Shown here piece by piece: positions 34,270 through 45,701 of a stretch of 64,000 nt of DNA. The stretch comes from Peronospora farinosa. Taxonomy: Eukaryota; Oomycota; Peronosporomycetes; Peronosporales; Peronosporaceae. The position numbers were made by a program, and so were the translations under genes. A model generated the notes under the pieces. The model was not told the origin of the DNA, searched no databases, and worked only from the letters and a program-made list of their open reading frames with translations. Location of the stretch: positions 62,001 to 126,000 of the forward strand of contig CANTFK010000129.1 in assembly GCA_947646735.1 (NCBI GenBank), in the 5' to 3' direction. Numbering within the stretch: the first letter of the stretch is position 1; each line of letters opens with the position of its first letter.

Positions 34270-35700
34270 GCGAAAACAAGACTACAGGCTTCGGTCGGGA
34301 ATGGTGCGTGGAATGGTTTGTGTATTTTAACGTGAGAAATAGTAACGAGTGGAACCAGTCGGCTGTGGATACGCGTGTACTGGAAGGAAACACGATTAGA
34401 AAATGATGAATTGTACTCAGTTCGCAATCTGGACTGCTGAAACGAGTTGTTGTGGTACATGCTGCCTGCGTGTGTTACACAAAACCTCATTACAGTGTTT
34501 ATCTCGCCTGCACGTACTACCAAGATAAGTGCTATCGGTTGACATCTCCGCGTCGGGGATCTTGGGTCAGCATTTTGTAAACTTGTGCGTGTCCTCCATC
34601 GCCAATCTGCTAGCGCGTTGACGAGGGACAATGCAGCGTCGGCTGTCCCAGCATTCCGCATGAGTTCGGTACTGACATCTGCTCTACGACGAAAGCAACG
34701 CTGTTTTTGTGGGGATTCATGGTTAATGAGCGTGCCTCATAGTGAGCGCATTCTTAGAGGTCCTAAGCATCAATACTTCTCAAAGCCGACGAGATATGCT
34801 CGATCGAGGCGATGCCGTAATCCGCGACCGCGCATTCTAAGTTTGCTACAATGCCGACGAGGAACGGGACGATGGAGTGGCAACGAATATGGCAAGATTA
34901 CACCGAAGCTAACCACAAGGCATGACGGTGAATAGCAGACATTTTTGCGCTGATCGTGTTGGATCGCTTTACGAGGGAGTGTCCTATCGGTCCTGTATCA
35001 GAGGCCGATAATCAGCATCCTCTTGCAATGGATACAGCAACGTTTTTGCTGTGCATGCATCCTGAACAACTACCATTGCTTGCATGTTAGCATCGTCCGT
35101 TGGGCTAGGAAAGGATCTGGATGGAATACCCGATTAGAACGACGCAGTAGTGGATTTGTCGTGATGATCGCAGGTCCTTCTATTTGCGAGTGGATTCTTT
35201 GTTCAAAGCACACACTTCGTTTGCTCTGCTACATGGAGATCCAAAGCAGACGAAAGCGAGAGGTGTGGAAGAGAATGGAGCAGGAAGATTACAATGCTAA
35301 TGAAAGTGAGATGATAAGTTGAATGAAGCCAGTGAGGAGTATATCTGTTGGACCTGATAGAAGCCATCCGATCTCAACACAGTCACTAAGAAGATGAATT
35401 CGTGGTGAAAGGGTTTACTTGGTGTTGCAAGTATTCACCTAGAGTGCAGTTGCGGAACGCAAATACGAGCAAAACATTGTCAGCAGCGGCTTTGATTACC
35501 TTCCGGATTCTTGAAAAAGACAGTGAGTGGTGCCGTTCGTGAATATCGTAAATGTGTAAAACCTTGTGCATCGATAGCTTTGCTGGAATTCATTTTGGTG
35601 GTGACTTTTCGAACTCGCGGTGTCCGCAGAAACAATTTCGCTAAAATGGGTGGTGCTCGTACGAATTTGCGTAAAGCGTTAAAGATGAAGAGCCATCTGA
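34270..35700 (+). repeat. Duplicated non-coding module, copy 1, with copia-like remnant
   Basis: This stretch follows the IQ gene and recurs in reverse orientation at 53240-54700 and 58330-59585, apart from small indels. Within it, 35100-35230 encodes a broken piece resembling the start of Ty1/copia RNase H (ERRSSGFVVMIAGPSICEW; family pattern RxSxSGxVxxLxGxPIxWxSK), so the module includes a dead copia fragment. No intact gene is present. Confidence 0.75.
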
Positions 35701-36989
35701 AAGCTGCGTATCGAGATACCACACGTGTCTTCGTTTCGACCATATTTGCTAAGACCACGCATCATGGCAGCGCCACAGTGTCAGGGTGTGTGTCTGCATT
35801 CTAAAATAGTCCGAACCTCGTCAGCTGCCACCTATTCTATACGTGATGCGGTTCTGATACAGCCAGCGCCGGCAGCGGTTCTTCTCTCACCAGCGACGGC
35901 GCTAGCTTTTACGTCAGCATCGACAGTGCCACCTACACCGGTACTAGCGGCTCCACCGCTGCACCTCAGCTCACATCGCCACCGACAATAGCAAATCAAA
36001 CCAAAGAAAGCACTCCTTCACGCTCATCTACTGCTGATGCTGTGAATTGATACCATGTTCCATCCGGGAGAAGGGCAAAGTTTGAAAGGTGAAGAAGTCG
36101 CCGGTGCTGCTGAGAAAGGAGAAATATCGAGCGACCATCGGTGTAGGAAAGAACATGGGCCCGACGCTGATGCATTCGGATCGTCTAGTAGGTAGATGCT
36201 GGGCCTGAAGAACAGTGCCTCCCGTACTCACGGAGCTGCATAAGCGTCGACTGAGCAAGAAGCCTCAGGAGGGCAGCAAGGCCTCGAAGATGCGAAGCTG
36301 TTGAAGGCTGAGGTGCTGCAGTAAAGCAGGATCCTGCCAAGATTCTGCTCACGGTTCCTGTGTGCACGCAGGAAGGAGGGGTATTCCGCCTTTGGCTTTC
36401 TTCCGCTGCATTGAATGGAACTGCCGAGATGTGCGCATTCATACAAACGAAATAGGCAGGCGATGTAATGAGATGTTTTACAACGTTGCATCGAATAACT
36501 CATCTAATGATAGGGTAGTTAATCTGGTTTGCCATGGATGGAGTTGCAAAGAGGAATTGACGACAAAGCCAAGTCTATAAGTGTTGCATGGACTTAACAA
36601 GACAAGCTCACATTCATTAGCAGTGAAGCGGTTGCTTGTAAAACTGTTGAGCTTGCAATTCCCATTAATTGTCGCACGCAGCATTACCAATATCCGCTTC
36701 ATGTCCAAGATTGTGGTGCCAAAACACAGTCGGCCCAGCATCACATAGACGACGCAGCGTCATCATTGTGCTGTGCCGACACCAGCCGTAACTACATTGT
36801 GAACAACTTTATCGTGCAATGTCCGTGACGGTCTCAACCTGTATGCTGCTGCAACTCTCAGTAGTCACAAGTAATTCAGGGCTTGCAAAGATTCTCTTTA
36901 GTTTAAGGAAGCCCAGACAAAGTTAGGTGTCCACGACTTGTTACTGGAAAGTCGTCCGCGTGCCAAGCACTTTCTCGGCTGGACTCTCG
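35701..36989. other. Gene-poor sequence upstream of the RXLR gene
   Basis: No supported gene. The part at about 36600-36990 has a diverged copy in the same orientation at 56910-57320, with shared blocks such as GACAAAGTTAGGTGTCCACG. Open frames here are interrupted and I recognise no domain. Confidence 0.5.
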
Positions 36990-37114
36990 CTTGCACAATT
37001 CCATCCACTTAGACTCCCGCACGAGCTTTCCCGACTGGTTTTCAAGTGGTCGATTTGATTTGCATATAAACCTATTGATCGTCGCTCGTCGTAGTGACGA
37101 GAATGCTTCGTGCC

Positions 37115-37130
37115 TTCTCACTTTGTTATT
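37115..37130 (+). promoter_or_regulatory. Candidate INR upstream of RXLR gene 1
   Basis: TTCTCACTTTGTTATT contains CTCACTTT, a fit to the oomycete initiator core YTCAYTYY, about 50 bp before the ATG. The same CTTCTCACTTTGTT block is kept before the second RXLR copy (about 56337-56350 on the minus strand), while the bases just after it differ. Confidence 0.45.
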
Positions 37131-37169
37131 TGCTTCCAGCTCTTCAGTACTACATTGACTCCATTGAAA

Positions 37170-38369
37170 ATGGCCTGCTCGATTAAGAAAGTAAAGCATC
37201 TCTTCTGGTACATGGTGCTAGTAACAGTTGTTGTGCTGATATGGAGTCCACAGACTATGGTAAAGATGATGGTCGCTTCGCAGCATGCACCGAAAAACAC
37301 ACGAGAGAATCGACAATTAAGGCCAAGCTCATCTACATCGGAGGAAGGTAACGGCGATGACGAAGAAAGAGTGCGTGTTCCTGATTTAAACCTCCCGGCT
37401 CTGCCCGATAATTTATTAAACGTATTGAAGATTAAACCTGAAGTTGACGGGAAGCTGATCCCTAAAGTTGGCGACAATTTTAAGGCTACGATTCCTGAAG
37501 TTGACGAGAACGTGAAAAGCCTGCTCAAGAGCACCCGTTTGCTCGAATGGGTCAACTCTATGGGACATACGACTAAGGAGGAGTATATAGATGCTGCCAT
37601 AGTGAAGCTTACAGAACTTGTAACTAAGAACGGGAAAGAGATGGTGGCTAGCATGTTAAAGGCCGCAAAGAATGACCCAGCTACGAAACAAATTGCCGCA
37701 AATTTGGAAAGAATTTTGGTGCTGAGTCACGAACTCAATGAGGACGCTTTTAAAATGTTATCAGTTGGCCAGGCTGATCTACGCGCATTTTTGGCCAGTC
37801 CGTTACTCAAAAACTATCTCGAGCTTCATTTGCAGCTAACAGGCGATTTTTCACTTGGGCCATTGGTAACTATGTTATTGGAGCACTACAGTGACGCAGC
37901 GCTAGCGAAAAAGCTTCTTGAGGTGCATTCAAAAGATGCAGCGGCAGAAATGGCAGAAGAGGTGTCGACTTACCATACGGATCATTGGGAAAATACATCT
38001 AGTGGCGAGATTCTCTTTGAACGTCTGGGGCTGAAAAAAGCAGGCATCCATATGGTCGACAGCCCAGTGTGGGACACGTGGGCCATGTATATGGCGATGC
38101 GAAAGGGCATAAATAAGTTTGCAGAACCCGACCTTGCCGAAGTAGCTATCCCAGTGCTGCGAAAGAACTTTCATGACAAGGTTTTACTCGATTGGTTTAA
38201 TGCTGCTAAAACTGACGCAGGGGTAACGCGTGCCGGATTTTTAAAGACGGCGCTTGATGAAGCAAGAACGGCGGAAGGCAAAGCACCGTTGACGATAAGT
38301 AAGCGAAAGGGAATTGACAACGAATTACTAGTGCCGACGAAGCGCCAACGTATCGACGATGGTCAGTAG
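37170..38369 (+). CDS. RXLR-dEER effector 1, WY-type
   Basis: 399 residues, single exon. The ATG at 37170 matches the start of the paralogue at 56296. A basic N-terminus leads to a hydrophobic signal segment (residues 10-26), then RQLR at 48-51 and DEER at 64-67, which is canonical effector spacing. From about residue 120 the helical C-terminal part has WY-like repeats (LLEWVNSMGH..., then SPVWDTWAMYMAM...). The end is basic (KRKGIDN... and TKRQR), a likely nuclear localisation signal. The protein is expected to be secreted and taken into host cells; its target is unknown. The long hydrophobic stretch could be read as a membrane anchor if it is not cleaved. Confidence 0.88.
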   Translation: MACSIKKVKHLFWYMVLVTVVVLIWSPQTMVKMMVASQHAPKNTRENRQLRPSSSTSEEGNGDDEERVRVPDLNLPALPDNLLNVLKIKPEVDGKLIPKVGDNFKATIPEVDENVKSLLKSTRLLEWVNSMGHTTKEEYIDAAIVKLTELVTKNGKEMVASMLKAAKNDPATKQIAANLERILVLSHELNEDAFKMLSVGQADLRAFLASPLLKNYLELHLQLTGDFSLGPLVTMLLEHYSDAALAKKLLEVHSKDAAAEMAEEVSTYHTDHWENTSSGEILFERLGLKKAGIHMVDSPVWDTWAMYMAMRKGINKFAEPDLAEVAIPVLRKNFHDKVLLDWFNAAKTDAGVTRAGFLKTALDEARTAEGKAPLTISKRKGIDNELLVPTKRQRIDDGQ

Positions 38370-38905
38370 GAGGGACTACAAACCGGTAGCTGGATGAGGC
38401 GCCTTACATCAACCTGTTCAATACGAAACGTGCGACATAGTATGCTCTGTACAACAAGCTGAAGAAAAATGCTGGACGACTTACAAGTCACAGGTTGGAA
38501 TTGAAGTTTGGGTCTTATTCAAGCGTCGATGATGTTGTTGGATACCAAGGACAGAAGAATGAGGTGTTTTGGGTGTAGAGTTTCCATCTTTCAATAGCTT
38601 TTTCTCTAATTGATTGAGTTTGACCGAACCTTATTGAAATGTAGTCTAAGCAATGTTTGGACTACATTTCACGACGTTCATCGGCGTCACCAATACAGGT
38701 GGGTTTTGCGGTTCTTAGGAGAGACAATTGTGGAACTAAAATTGTGTCTCGCATTGATGACAATGATGTTGTTTGTCTTTGGATTGAATCGAGTAGGTTC
38801 ATTTTAAAGCCGATACGTTTGTTTGAATGTCTAAGTGACAAATACTTACATTTTAAACGAGCAAATGCGAATGGTAATCGCTTACCCGCTTCTGCCTCCG
38901 TAGTT
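38370..38905. other. Spacer with RXLR 3' flank and IQ-gene fragment
   Basis: The first 240 bp are shared, inverted, with 54950-55180, downstream of the second RXLR gene. At 38673-38735 a 60-bp stretch matches the IQ gene near 33640-33700 (CATCGGCGTCACCAATACAG...). No gene is supported. Confidence 0.65.
38673..38735 (+). pseudogene. Fragment of the IQ/C2/PH-like gene
   Basis: Reads as the IGVTxTGG...VL segment of the IQ gene with a frame break. It sits just after the RXLR gene, in the same relative place as the longer fragment beside the second RXLR gene, so it marks the edge of the duplicated block. Confidence 0.7.
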
Positions 38906-41797
38906 TTACACTACATGTGCACGAATATCGCTTGTTGCGTCATCATTTTCCAAAGCATCAAGCGGGTGCATCGGCATCGTGATGAATAATTGCTTCATTT
39001 TGCGCTGGAAGCGTCGAGCATAAGGCTTTGGTGGGATCGCAGAAACACCACTTTGCGACTTTCGCAACACACGCACCTTGTAGGCACGCTCAATCTGCTT
39101 CGTGACTGTCCACTCCTGCAAAATATCTACCAGGCCGAAATAGTACTTGCTCGGGCCAGAAACCTGGTGTGCGTTGTATGCGTGACTATCAGGGTACACA
39201 ACTCGCTCGACGGGAGCCGGGTCCGGCGAAAGATCAGAGAGATAGGTTTCACTGGAAGCATCGGAAGATTCGGACGGCCTCGTGTCTTCGGATATGATAT
39301 CATCCTCGTTTGTAGAGTGGCGATTCTCGTACAAATTAGGGAGAAAATCGACATCACTTCTTTGCTCATGCGTGTCATCGCAGTGCACAGTGAGTTCCAC
39401 CGACTTTCGACGCGAGATTCCTTGCTTGTATTCCGTTGTGATAGTAAAATACGAGTAGTGCGTGCCAATAAGAAGACTGTAGTCCATGATGCCGGCGCTG
39501 GCGAGGTAGTTACTATCACGAGTAAGTTGCGTCACAAGCTTTGCCGCTGCACCGGGCTCCAGTTTCAGCCGTTTCTTCAAATCATTGTCTCGTAGAGTAG
39601 TGTCGGGGTAGTGCTCTTCGCCGGGCAAAAAGCATGGCTCTCCAGGAGCACCTCCGAATGTAAAGAACCTGTTGCACTTTGAACAGCGATACTTCTCACC
39701 CAAAACGCACGCAGGGGCATTACGATCTACCCAAGATCCCTTGATATCGTATCTGCGATGAATGACTTCCGTTGTGCTCAAAAAGTTTCCCATCACGATG
39801 AAATAAAAAATCTGACCGTACATCTTCATAGCATGAAAACCGAAGAAACGAGGCAAGAGCGTTCCTGGATTCCACTTAAGGTAGCGTAGATAAGTAGGCA
39901 GCAATCTAAGCAGCACATCCTTTTCCTTCGACGTAGTGCTCTTGACCAAATATTTGCGGTCGCAAGTGTTAAAAACGAAAGCGCCACTTCGGCCTTCGCT
40001 AATCCGCTCATTAATCGTGGAACGGAACGCGAAGATGTATTCGGCATCATTGACACCATACAGTTGGCGAATGGATGCAAACACACGCGGCTGGAAATCG
40101 TAGAACTGCATTTCCGTCAAAGCCATGGGCATGAACGTGAAGCGCATATTGCTAGGATTGTCACGTGGTTCCTCGACAACTCGCACTGTTGAGTTTCTCA
40201 TTTCGCGCAACATCGGCATTGACCTCGGAGGCATCGTCATCGACCCCACACTTTCGCTGATTGACGCGGACATCAGCAGCTGCCTCATTCTTCGTTGAGG
40301 AGATCGTTGCCAATCCATTTGAAACGTGTGGTTGTTTCCATTTTCTCGCCGCATTCGGTGATGGTGCTGTATCGACTCAATAATGCCATTCGTTGCCATG
40401 TAAATCATCTGCTTCCGCAATGCCACATTAAGCTGCGGATTCATTAGTCTCTCTTCATGCTTGTTTGAATCGTCAGGATTGTTGCATGCCTCAATACACT
40501 CAAAACTATCATTACTACGAGTACACGACCCTTGCATCACCGATCCATTCTCCAAAAGTAACGGGAACGTCAAATCTGCAGGGTCATCGGGATTTATCGA
40601 AGGAAAATACGGCGCATTGACAACAATCCAGACGATAATGTTGACACACCCACGGGAGGCGTGCAGAAATGCACTCAGGTCGATAAGCTCTTTAAACAGA
40701 GTCTTTCCCAGCACGGACTTTACTGTTGCAGTATTCGCCATCGCAAAGAGACAGATCATCAGGAACGACCACGAGATGAATACTGCGCATGTAAGCATTC
40801 CGTTGGACAGTACACGACGTCGCACTTCAAACGTCTCTTCCAATCCACGACGTAATCGGCTTCGAACATACACCATGCATGCGAGACCGAAGATCAGATA
40901 CACGACAACACACGCGTGATACAGGATCCACTGATGCCAGAAAAAGCCCGGCATGTCTGTATTGTGGTGGAACCAGATAAACCGCTGCTCACTGTCATTG
41001 GCAGCTTTCACGCAGTCTGGGTTTTTATCGTCCATTGTAATGCATTCAGCCTCTGCATCACCGAGAGACCACAGCACAAACCCACACACAATACCACTCA
41101 GCACCGAGTAGAACCAATAGACTCTAAAATTGTGCGAGTACGACGTGAACGGATTTGTAATAGACTGCACCATGTCAATGGGAATAGCAAAGAACCAAAA
41201 CTCGCCTGCAATCAACAGAGCTTGCGTGACCGCAGCGATGCGGAACGGCAGCGCGACAGAGTCCGAGAGCTCGGTCACGCAGTACTCCGCCACATAAATC
41301 ATGGCCAATAACAAATCCACTAGACTTTTACTAAAGATAAGTGGATTCGGGTGTGCCCGTACTGCAGGACTCATGAGAAATGCCACGATGATCACCAGCG
41401 TAAAGGCTCCGGAAGCAATAGCTCCAAGAAACAAGTACTCGTCTGCACTGTAGCTCCCGACCAATGCAATGGTAGAGCACGCAATACCCACCAATACTAG
41501 AAGACCTGCAATTGCCACCACAAGACCGGAACATGGCCCTGCAATGAACGCTCGGAAGCAATTGCACAAGGATAACAAGCATTTTCTATAGTGACAAGGT
41601 CTTTGACTTTTACGTTGTTGTCTGTCGTCAAACTTGGAAAACTGGTCACTAGAGCAAAGATATTTGGCGCAGAAGGAGGTAAAATTAGCACAACATGAGT
41701 TAAAAGAACTAGTAAATGACAAGATAGAAGACATAACATACGCGTTTCTATTACGTAAGAGCGCATCGGTCTCAGAAGCGAGTTTTGGATGCCTCAT
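38906..41797 (-). CDS. GPCR-PIPK bigram protein (7TM receptor fused to phosphatidylinositol phosphate kinase)
   Basis: 963 residues if read through. The N-terminal half has about seven hydrophobic helices between about residues 70 and 410 (starting FIAGPCSGLVVAIAGLL, ending CVNIIVWIVV), with a loop motif LRRGLEETFEVRRRVLSNG. The C-terminal half is a PIP kinase: RYDIKGSW (K686), a zinc-ribbon-like CSKCNRFF insert, IMDYSLLIG (D772), an acidic variable insert, and the closing YYFGLVDILQEW. This fusion is known from oomycetes and Dictyostelium, where it is thought to couple a receptor directly to PIP2 synthesis. A GTATGT...TATAG segment at 41741-41586 (156 bp, in frame) is probably an intron; removing it gives 911 residues. 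The plasma or internal membrane is the likely site. Confidence 0.9.
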   Translation of the reverse strand: MRHPKLASETDALLRNRNAYVMSSILSFTSSFNSCCANFTSFCAKYLCSSDQFSKFDDRQQRKSQRPCHYRKCLLSLCNCFRAFIAGPCSGLVVAIAGLLVLVGIACSTIALVGSYSADEYLFLGAIASGAFTLVIIVAFLMSPAVRAHPNPLIFSKSLVDLLLAMIYVAEYCVTELSDSVALPFRIAAVTQALLIAGEFWFFAIPIDMVQSITNPFTSYSHNFRVYWFYSVLSGIVCGFVLWSLGDAEAECITMDDKNPDCVKAANDSEQRFIWFHHNTDMPGFFWHQWILYHACVVVYLIFGLACMVYVRSRLRRGLEETFEVRRRVLSNGMLTCAVFISWSFLMICLFAMANTATVKSVLGKTLFKELIDLSAFLHASRGCVNIIVWIVVNAPYFPSINPDDPADLTFPLLLENGSVMQGSCTRSNDSFECIEACNNPDDSNKHEERLMNPQLNVALRKQMIYMATNGIIESIQHHHRMRRENGNNHTFQMDWQRSPQRRMRQLLMSASISESVGSMTMPPRSMPMLREMRNSTVRVVEEPRDNPSNMRFTFMPMALTEMQFYDFQPRVFASIRQLYGVNDAEYIFAFRSTINERISEGRSGAFVFNTCDRKYLVKSTTSKEKDVLLRLLPTYLRYLKWNPGTLLPRFFGFHAMKMYGQIFYFIVMGNFLSTTEVIHRRYDIKGSWVDRNAPACVLGEKYRCSKCNRFFTFGGAPGEPCFLPGEEHYPDTTLRDNDLKKRLKLEPGAAAKLVTQLTRDSNYLASAGIMDYSLLIGTHYSYFTITTEYKQGISRRKSVELTVHCDDTHEQRSDVDFLPNLYENRHSTNEDDIISEDTRPSESSDASSETYLSDLSPDPAPVERVVYPDSHAYNAHQVSGPSKYYFGLVDILQEWTVTKQIERAYKVRVLRKSQSGVSAIPPKPYARRFQRKMKQLFITMPMHPLDALENDDATSDIRAHVV

Positions 41798-42240
41798 TTA
41801 AATAAACAAGAGTGCCGCTTCAGGCTTTTGAGGAATGCCAACCCGTGACAAGTAGCTTTAGGTGGTTCAGATGTACCACTTGAATGGTACAAGGACGCGA
41901 AAGTTTTGTACGAAATGTAAAAGTTGAACTTGTTGCGTGACGTGAAAGATGGCTACTTTTTGGTGACTACTAGTTTACCAAGGTGGACAAGATTAGTGCC
42001 CGCATTTTTGTCTGGGCGTTTTGCAATATCAGTAGGGGTTTTATTAAGTCCTGGTAGTAATTTGCTCGGCAGAAAACTTGAATACGGCAGACCCTCGTTC
42101 CCGACGGAATTTAAGCCTCTTCACAGAACTCCGTGCTGCCTACCATTGCACGCACCATAAAGCAGACGACGTTTCTCGTATTTAGGGTAGGAAGCATATC
42201 AGCTCGTATTTAGGGTAGGAAGCATATCAGCTCGTTCGTT
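41798..42240. other. Spacer before transporter pseudogene
   Basis: Holds the GPCR-PIPK 5' flank and the 28-bp tandem duplication; no other gene recognised. Confidence 0.5.
42175..42230. repeat. 28-bp tandem duplication
   Basis: Two identical adjacent copies beginning CTCGTATTTAGGGTAGG, at 42175-42202 and 42203-42230, immediately before the transporter pseudogene. Confidence 0.9.
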
Positions 42241-43366
42241 GTGCTAAACTTAAAGCAGTTACTTTGGCCTCGGGGAACTTGCCAGAAAGTGCACGACCTG
42301 CAGCAAAGCATTAAGGATAGCGTGAAAAAGGAAGACCTGCATACAGACAGCTATACTGAAGTAAAAACAACACCTGATGGCACCGCTGAACCGCTAGATG
42401 GGGGTGCCGTGCGTCCAGTTGGTTTTGTCCAAGCTGACCACCAGCCGGGACCACATGGGTCTGCTCTTTCCATTTGCCGCCGTCGGTCTCCTCTACGGCA
42501 TGCTTCCCAAAACGATTTACCCGTTTAGGAAGCAGTGCCTCAATTGTAGCGGCACGCAGGTTGCCGCTGCCAAGGAGCTGGTCGTTCTTCCTTCAAGATC
42601 GTTTACGGTATCATATCCGACTGTTTTCCTATTTGGGAGTACCGTTGTCGTCTATGTATGGTGATCGTGTTTATCGTTGTTGGGCTACTTGCATTGGAGT
42701 GCTGCTGATCATAGCTTCTTTGACAATTGGCCGGCCATACTACGCTAACCTTTGCAAACCGTGAAGTCGTATCAGCTGACTACATACCGAAAATCAATTA
42801 ACGCATCAATTACGATGCTACTAGCCAAGGCGCCAAGTACGTTGTCCTCATGTGCTTTGCTGCGTTCGGCTACGTCTTGTCCGACGTGTGCTCAACCAGA
42901 TTCGTGTGCAAGTTGGCCCAACAGGAGCCCATGGCAAAGTGTGGAAAGACTCAGCCGGCAATCTACACAGTTTGCACGACTCTGGTGCTTAACGGTGAGC
43001 TTTTGATGGTGGGCTTCTGCTTCAATGTCAAGAAATATGGTGGTAAACTATAACTCCTTGCTTCACTTTTTAAAGCTGATGATTATTATGGTTGTGTTGA
43101 CGACTCCTGCCGTCCTTATGACCTATAACTTCATCAAGAAAGAGACAACTGAACGTGCGAACATTCGCAAGTATATCGGAGAGCTCTGGGACTCGCTGTA
43201 CAAGCGCGTGGTATACCAGGTCATTGCGCACCATTTTTTCGCTGGCATCTTCTCTGACATTTCGTACACGGCAAGCTCACCGGTGCAGTCATATCTCTTG
43301 GGCGTGACTCCAATCAACAACATGCTACACGACGTTATCGGTACACTTGTGTTTCATGAGTGGTAG
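42241..43366 (+). pseudogene. Folate-biopterin transporter (BT1 family) pseudogene
   Basis: Pieces of the oomycete-expanded BT1/FBT transporter family appear in order but in changing frames: the N-terminal TPDGTAEPLDGGAVR, then GLLFPFAAVGLLYGMLP-type helix 1, a KELVVLP segment, then MCFAAFGYVLSDVC, the QPAIYTVCTTLVLNGELL segment, and ISYTASSPVQSYLLGVTPIN near the end. At least three frame shifts or stops separate them, and the C-terminal half of the family is missing after LVFHEW. It therefore cannot make a full carrier. An intact relative presumably exists elsewhere in the genome. Confidence 0.75.
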
Positions 43367-43759
43367 TGTGGTCACATCCAATTATGGTCTATGGTCTTAT
43401 GACTACGAGGATCAGCCTTGACAGCACTATAGTGACTAATGTCACCGCGACAAGGTCTTCGTGATTTTTTTGTAAGCTCATCTTGCAGCGAGTAACTTGT
43501 GATCTAATCCAATAGCTTTTCAATGTCAAGTGAAGTAGTTTACTTGTTTCACGCTTAATCTGAAAAAACGTGCCAATGATGGTAAGCAGTGGTTCGAGAT
43601 TCTAGCAAGACAGAGAGCGTCAAAAACACATCACACTAGTGGTGAGACAGATCGAGTTGGTGCTCCTAGTACCTGCCTTTGGATGCCTAACACTGCTCCC
43701 ATTTTAGCGCACCATAACAAAACTGAAGCGTCGTCTACATACTTTGACGTTAACGCAGA
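43367..43759. other. Spacer between transporter pseudogene and PP2C 3' end
   Basis: 393 bp; no ORF or repeat of note. Nothing recognised. Confidence 0.5.
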
Positions 43760-45050
<1,291 letters not shown>

Positions 45051-45171
45051 TTTTTAGGTACTTTTTTGTTAAAAGTCCGTTTTTTTCGTTCCCTTTTTCT
45101 GTTGATACCAATAGAAATGTTTAAAATGATTGCATCGTTTCTAACTGTTGAATCTACCCATACCCGTCCAC

Positions 45172-45501
45172 ATGGGTCGTCCACGAATTAGTATCGGCGC
45201 TGTGGCGCTATCGGCCGTCACGGGCATGACGGTGGCTGCCGTGTCTATGATGGCATACGTTCGCTTCCAGCGCCCACAGGAATTCGCAGACGCCAGCATC
45301 CGCATGACGCACCCGGAGCTGTCGAATGATTTTAATCGCAAGTGGGGCCTCTTTGGCACAGGCCTCATTGACTCGGTGCCGCAGAGTTTAAAGAACTTGT
45401 TTGACGCGCCGGACATGGCCGCGCGCTACGAGCAACATAAGAAGAAACGGGAGCAGCAGATTCGCCAGACGCTGGAAGATTTGCGTCCCAAGGGCAAGTA
45501 A
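45172..45501 (+). CDS. Small single-pass membrane protein, unknown
   Basis: 109 residues from the ATG at 45172 (the frame extends to 45148 without an ATG). A hydrophobic helix lies at about residues 7-26 (IGAVALSAVTGMTVAAVSMM), followed by a soluble part and a charged C-terminal helix (ARYEQHKKKREQQIRQ). Size and layout suit a mitochondrial inner-membrane or assembly protein, but I do not recognise the family and assign no function. It is divergent from the PP2C gene. Confidence 0.65.
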   Translation: MGRPRISIGAVALSAVTGMTVAAVSMMAYVRFQRPQEFADASIRMTHPELSNDFNRKWGLFGTGLIDSVPQSLKNLFDAPDMAARYEQHKKKREQQIRQTLEDLRPKGK

Positions 45502-45701
45502 ACAGATGCAGTTTACCGCGATAACGCTCTTTTGAGTATTCCTATGATGCAGGGCTTGGCTCAACTTGACACACAAAAGGAGCTAATAGTGAATATAACG
45601 TTGAAAAACTGACACCAGTCTTGACAGCAAAGTCCCATGTATTCAACATGTTGTTATGGAAATTATCGACCAGAGTTGTAGAGAGATAGCTAGCACTATA
45701 T

